DNA from: Pratylenchus scribneri
Lineage: Eukaryota > Nematoda > Chromadorea > Rhabditida > Pratylenchidae
NCBI GenBank assembly: GCA_030063045.1
Contig: JAQSEB010000032.1
Coordinates: 2,108,001 to 2,172,000, forward strand
Length of the DNA: 64,000 nt
Reading direction: 5' to 3'
In this document: piece after piece, positions 56,498 to 64,000 of the stretch
How the letters are laid out: every line of letters starts with the position of its first letter
Numbering within the stretch: the stretch's first letter is position 1
Program-made: the position numbers and the translations under genes
Notes under the pieces: model-generated
Database searches by the model: none
The model's input: the letters and a program-made list of their open reading frames with translations, nothing else
What the model was told of the DNA's origin: nothing

Positions 56498-56989
56498 TTT
56501 GAATATACCCATAAAGATGATAGAGTTCCTTCCCTCCCTTTCACTGCAATTTTTGTTTTATTTTTTCCTACCTATTTATCCTTTCGCTGTCCCCTTTTGA
56601 TATAAATACAATATTCTTGACATTGTATGTTTATTTTATGCCCGCCGGATGGATTGTTCTACTTTTCGTCTTTTTTTTTTTGTTTCCAATTACTTCATAA
56701 CATAATTTTCCACCCATGTCACACGAACACGATAAATTTATGATTTTCTTGTTTGATTTTTATTGAATTAAAATCCAGTTAATCAGATAAGTTGATGGGA
56801 TTTTTTTTACAAACTATTTGTTTTTCCTAATCTCTCTAGTTTTCTAGAAAGAAGCATTCATTCATTTTATTTGGCATTCTGTTATTTTAATTTGGACAAA
56901 TTTTCGGATGAGAGAGTGTTAAATTAGGAGGAATAGAGATTGCAACAAATGACGAGATAGTGTGTAGTGTGTTAAAATATCAATGGGGA

Positions 56990-57812
56990 TCTATTCTATT
57001 CTATTTATGTTATATTCTATTCTATTTATATTTTATTCTATTCTATTCTATTTCTATTCACTATTCTATTCTTTTCTATTTATATTCTATTCTATTTATG
57101 TTATAATCTATTCTATTTATATTGTATTCTATTATATTCTATTTTATTTATAGTCTATTCTATTTATATTCTATTTATATTCTATTCTATTTATATTCTA
57201 TTCTATTTATATTCTATTCAATTTATATTCTATTCTATGTATATTGTATTTATATTGTATTCTATTATATTTATAGTCTATTCTATTCAATTTATATTCT
57301 ATTTATATTCTATTTATATTGTATTCTATTTATATTCTATTCTATTCTATTTATATTCTATTCTATTTATATTGTATTCTATTTATATTCTATTCTATTC
57401 TATTTTTATTCTATTCTATTCTATTTTTATTCTATTCTATTCTATTTATATTCTATTCTATTCTATTTATATTCTATTCTATTCTATTTATATTCTATTC
57501 TATTCAATTCTATTCTATTTATATTCTATTTATATTGTATTCTATTTATATTATATTCTATTTATATTGTATTCTATTTATATTCTATTCTATTCTATTC
57601 CATTTATATTGTATTCTATTATATTCTATTCTATTTTAGTCTATTCTATTTTATTCAATTTATATTCTATTTAATTGTATTCTAATATTCTTATTCTATT
57701 CTATTTACATTCTATTTATGTTATATTCTATTCTATTTATATTCTATTCTATTCTATTAATATTCTATTCTATTTCTATTCACTATTCTATTCTATTTAT
57801 ATTCACTATTCT
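56990..57812 (+). repeat. TTCTA-type microsatellite, ~820 bp
   Basis: Almost uninterrupted units of TTCTA mixed with TTTATAT, often as the 10-mer TATTCTATTC. Long open frames (Tyr-Ser-Ile-Leu-Phe repeats) are a by-product of the period. It lies downstream of the PIAS gene. Confidence 0.95.
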
Positions 57813-58680
57813 ATATATCAAAAAATTGGGCCTGCCTGAACACTGAACGTTCAGCCGTTTTTAGTTATGAATTTTTAAAAATTTTTGAAAATACAAATAA
57901 AAAGGGAAAATTTCAAAAATTAATTTTTCAAAATCGGCCTGAGTTTTCGGTCTCAAAATTTTTGATAAAATATTAATAATAATAAACTATAATATATCAA
58001 AAAATTAGGCCTAAATGTTCAGCCGTTTTTTAGTTATGAATTTTTAAAAATTTTTGAAAAATACAAATAAAAGGGAAAATTTCAAAAATTAATTTTTCAA
58101 AATCGGCCTGAGTTTTCGGTCTCAAAATTTTTGATAAAATATTAATAATAATAAACTATAATATATCAAAAAATTAGGCCTAAATGTTCAGCCGTTTTTT
58201 AGTTATGAATTTTTAAAAATTTTTGAAAAATACAAATAAAAGGGAAAATTTCAAAAATTAATTTTTCAAAATCGGCCTGAGTTTTCGGTCTCAAAATTTT
58301 TGATAAAATATTAATAATAATAAACTATAATATATCAAAAAAATTAGGCCTGAATGTTCAGCCGTTTTTTGGTTATGAATTTTTAAAAATTTTTGAAAAA
58401 TACAAATAAAAGGGAAAATTTCAAAAATTAATTTTTCAAAATCGGCCTGAGTTTTGGTCTCAAAATTTTTGATAAAATATTAATAATAATAAACTATAAT
58501 ATATCAAAAAAATTAGGCCTGAATGTTCAGCCGTTTTTTAGTTATGAATTTTTAAAATTTTTGAAAAATACAAATAAAAGGGAAAATTTCAAAAATTAAT
58601 TTTTCAAAATCTGAGCATGGGAGAGGTCTGAAAATTTTTGATAAAATATTACTAATAATAATCTAAAAAATTAAAAAATT
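57813..58680 (+). repeat. 169-bp tandem satellite, ~5 copies
   Basis: ATATATCAAAAAATTAGGCC recurs at 57992, 58161, 58330 and 58499 (period exactly 169), with a first variant unit at 57813 that carries a ~10-bp insertion and a last unit that decays after about 58610. Units hold GTTCAGCCGTTTTTTAGTTA and AATCGGCCTGAGTTTTCGGT. Confidence 0.95.
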
Positions 58681-59764
58681 TCAAGGCCGGATCTCTTATC
58701 GTTTTTTTGTTATGAATTTTTAAATTTTCATAGGCTTTGAAAGAATCATTAGTCATATTTTCGTTCCCTTTATTGGAATATTTTTGAAATTAAAAATTTC
58801 TATACTAAGTCGACCATTCTGAATCGAATAAGTCATGGCCGAACACTTGAAACTAATTTCTAAGAGAGTAAAAAAACATTTGCCTCAGAGCGGAATCGAA
58901 CTTTGGCAAAAAAGGTCAAACGCCAGACGCTACCGACTGCGCTAAACATGCTATTAGCAATTTCTGCTTCAAAGTATTAAATATATAATAAAACCGTTCC
59001 CATTGATTTTTTTTAGAACTCTGAGATGACTGATTAAATAACAGGAATCATAATTAATAATTCAGAAAACAAATGAATTCTCCTTTCTAATTACTCTTAG
59101 GTTCAATTAAACTAGTTAGAGCACATCTGGATCCGGAAATATTGCCAAAAAATTAGAGCATTATTCACCTCTCAATTATTAAAAATATTGTCAATCAAAA
59201 TAGCAAAATTACTCAGTGGGATTCTCTAATTTATTTATTTTTCTGCATTAAAAGATATAATATAAACATACAAAAAAAGCAATTGGAAAATTTGGATTGG
59301 AGGATGTGATTCGGTGAATTAATTGACTATAAAAAAGAAGGGGGACAGGACGAAAGAAAGTAGAGGCGTACCGTACATTCATAAACATTATCAAAATGAA
59401 TAAATATATTTTCAGAGGGATAAATCACATCATCCGATGTCAGAAGAAAAAATATAAATGGTGGGAGACAATAATGATGGATGGCGAAGCAACGGGCTGA
59501 TTGACAATGAATGAGTGTGATTTCTAGGATACAATAGTGAGGGCGGGCGGGAGGGAGATAGTTCATATAGTAATTAAAATTTTAAACATCATTTCTTTTT
59601 TTTTTTTTGTTTTTGTGCACTCGGGGAAGAGTATCACGTTGAATAACTCGAATTCATTTGGTGGAGTAGAATGGAGTGGATTTGAGAGGTCCGAGGATTT
59701 TGTGGGGCGGATTGGCCAATTGCGCTCATTCCATTCGAATTGGTCACCAACAAACAAATCATCA
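58681..59764. other. Convergent 3' region of PIAS and MEF2 genes
   Basis: AT-rich, with one tRNA-like element near 58900. The MEF2 3' UTR probably lies in the right part. No coding exon is seen. Confidence 0.4.
58870..58960 (-). repeat. tRNA-like (SINE) element with clear A and B boxes
   Basis: On the minus strand: TAGCGCAGTCGGTAGCG (A box), about 35 bp spacer, AGTTCGATTCCGC (B box), TCTGAGGCAAATG, then a T7 run that could end Pol III transcription. The T-stem does not pair, so it is not a functional tRNA gene. Confidence 0.65.

Positions 59765-64000
<4,236 letters not shown>

Noticed and set aside
57122..57685. 187-codon Tyr/Ile/Leu/Phe-rich frame resembling a membrane protein
   Set aside because: It is pure translation of the TTCTA/TTTATAT microsatellite and is open in all three frames.

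Overview
This window is nuclear DNA from a nematode. It holds about twenty multi-exon genes on both strands. Introns are mostly 40-60 bp with U-rich acceptors ending TTTCAG or TTTTAG. Many genes are recognisable by family knowledge as relatives of C. elegans genes: nmr-1, klp-7, nrde-2, swsn-6, gld-4, rsbp-1, gsa-1, gei-17 and mef-2. At least three introns begin with GC instead of GT (G|GCAAGT), a feature known to be frequent in cyst nematodes. A tylenchid plant parasite is therefore my guess, but a weak one. Exon boundaries below were worked out by hand from splice signals and reading phase; no RNA data were used.

Layout. 1-3556 (-): 5' end of an unidentified Ser/Pro/Gln-rich gene that runs off the left edge and has a 3.1 kb intron. 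6161-11752 (+): an NMDA receptor subunit (GluN1/nmr-1 type), followed in phase at 11776-12136 by a LITAF zinc/membrane domain that is either a fused C-terminus or a tightly packed second gene. 12233-13150 (-): a secreted Cys-rich protein, possibly DUF7808. 13933-14930 (-): unknown protein. 15266-16010 (-): Rpp38-like L7Ae protein. 16404-19387 (-): kinesin-13 with a duplicated N-terminal module. 19916-24499 (+): NRDE2. 24815-26016 (+): TVP23. 26200-27959 (-): BAF53/ACTL6 actin-related protein. 28286-32036 (+): a compact same-strand cluster of a 64-residue membrane protein, RNA polymerase III subunit RPC3 and a small TIM chaperone. 32455-33044 (-) and 33393-33730 (+): two small divergent genes with facing TATA boxes. 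34432-36266 (+): TENT4/GLD-4 poly(A) polymerase. 36847-38239 (+): MATH-BTB protein. 38678-39367 (+): R7-RGS-binding protein. 42812-48144 (+): G-protein alpha-s. 49600-50325 (+): LDLa type I membrane protein. 51751-52570 (+): complex I NDUFS7. 52794-56497 (+): PIAS SUMO ligase. 59765-64000 (-): MEF2, whose 5' end lies beyond the right edge.

The non-coding DNA is rich in repeats. There is a 27-bp minisatellite inside an nmr-1 intron, and a pair of ~330-bp fold-back elements in the nmr-1 and TVP23 introns. A PIF/Harbinger-like non-autonomous element has a TTA target duplication and internal 73-bp repeats. Two ~640-bp direct repeats and a 14-bp-stem hairpin lie in the last large Gs-alpha intron. 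About ten tRNA-like (A/B-box) elements are mostly intronic. A TTCTA array is followed by a 169-bp satellite between the convergent PIAS and MEF2 genes.

Functional themes visible in the gene set are neuronal signalling (NMDA receptor, Gs-alpha, R7BP, MEF2), RNA metabolism (NRDE2, GLD-4, RPC3, Rpp38) and chromatin/SUMO (BAF53, PIAS). Neighbours look like ordinary nematode gene packing rather than one pathway. The most interesting points are the receptor-LITAF junction, the duplicated kinesin-13 targeting module, the long in-frame extensions upstream of MEF2 and Gs-alpha, and the mobile or repeat families.
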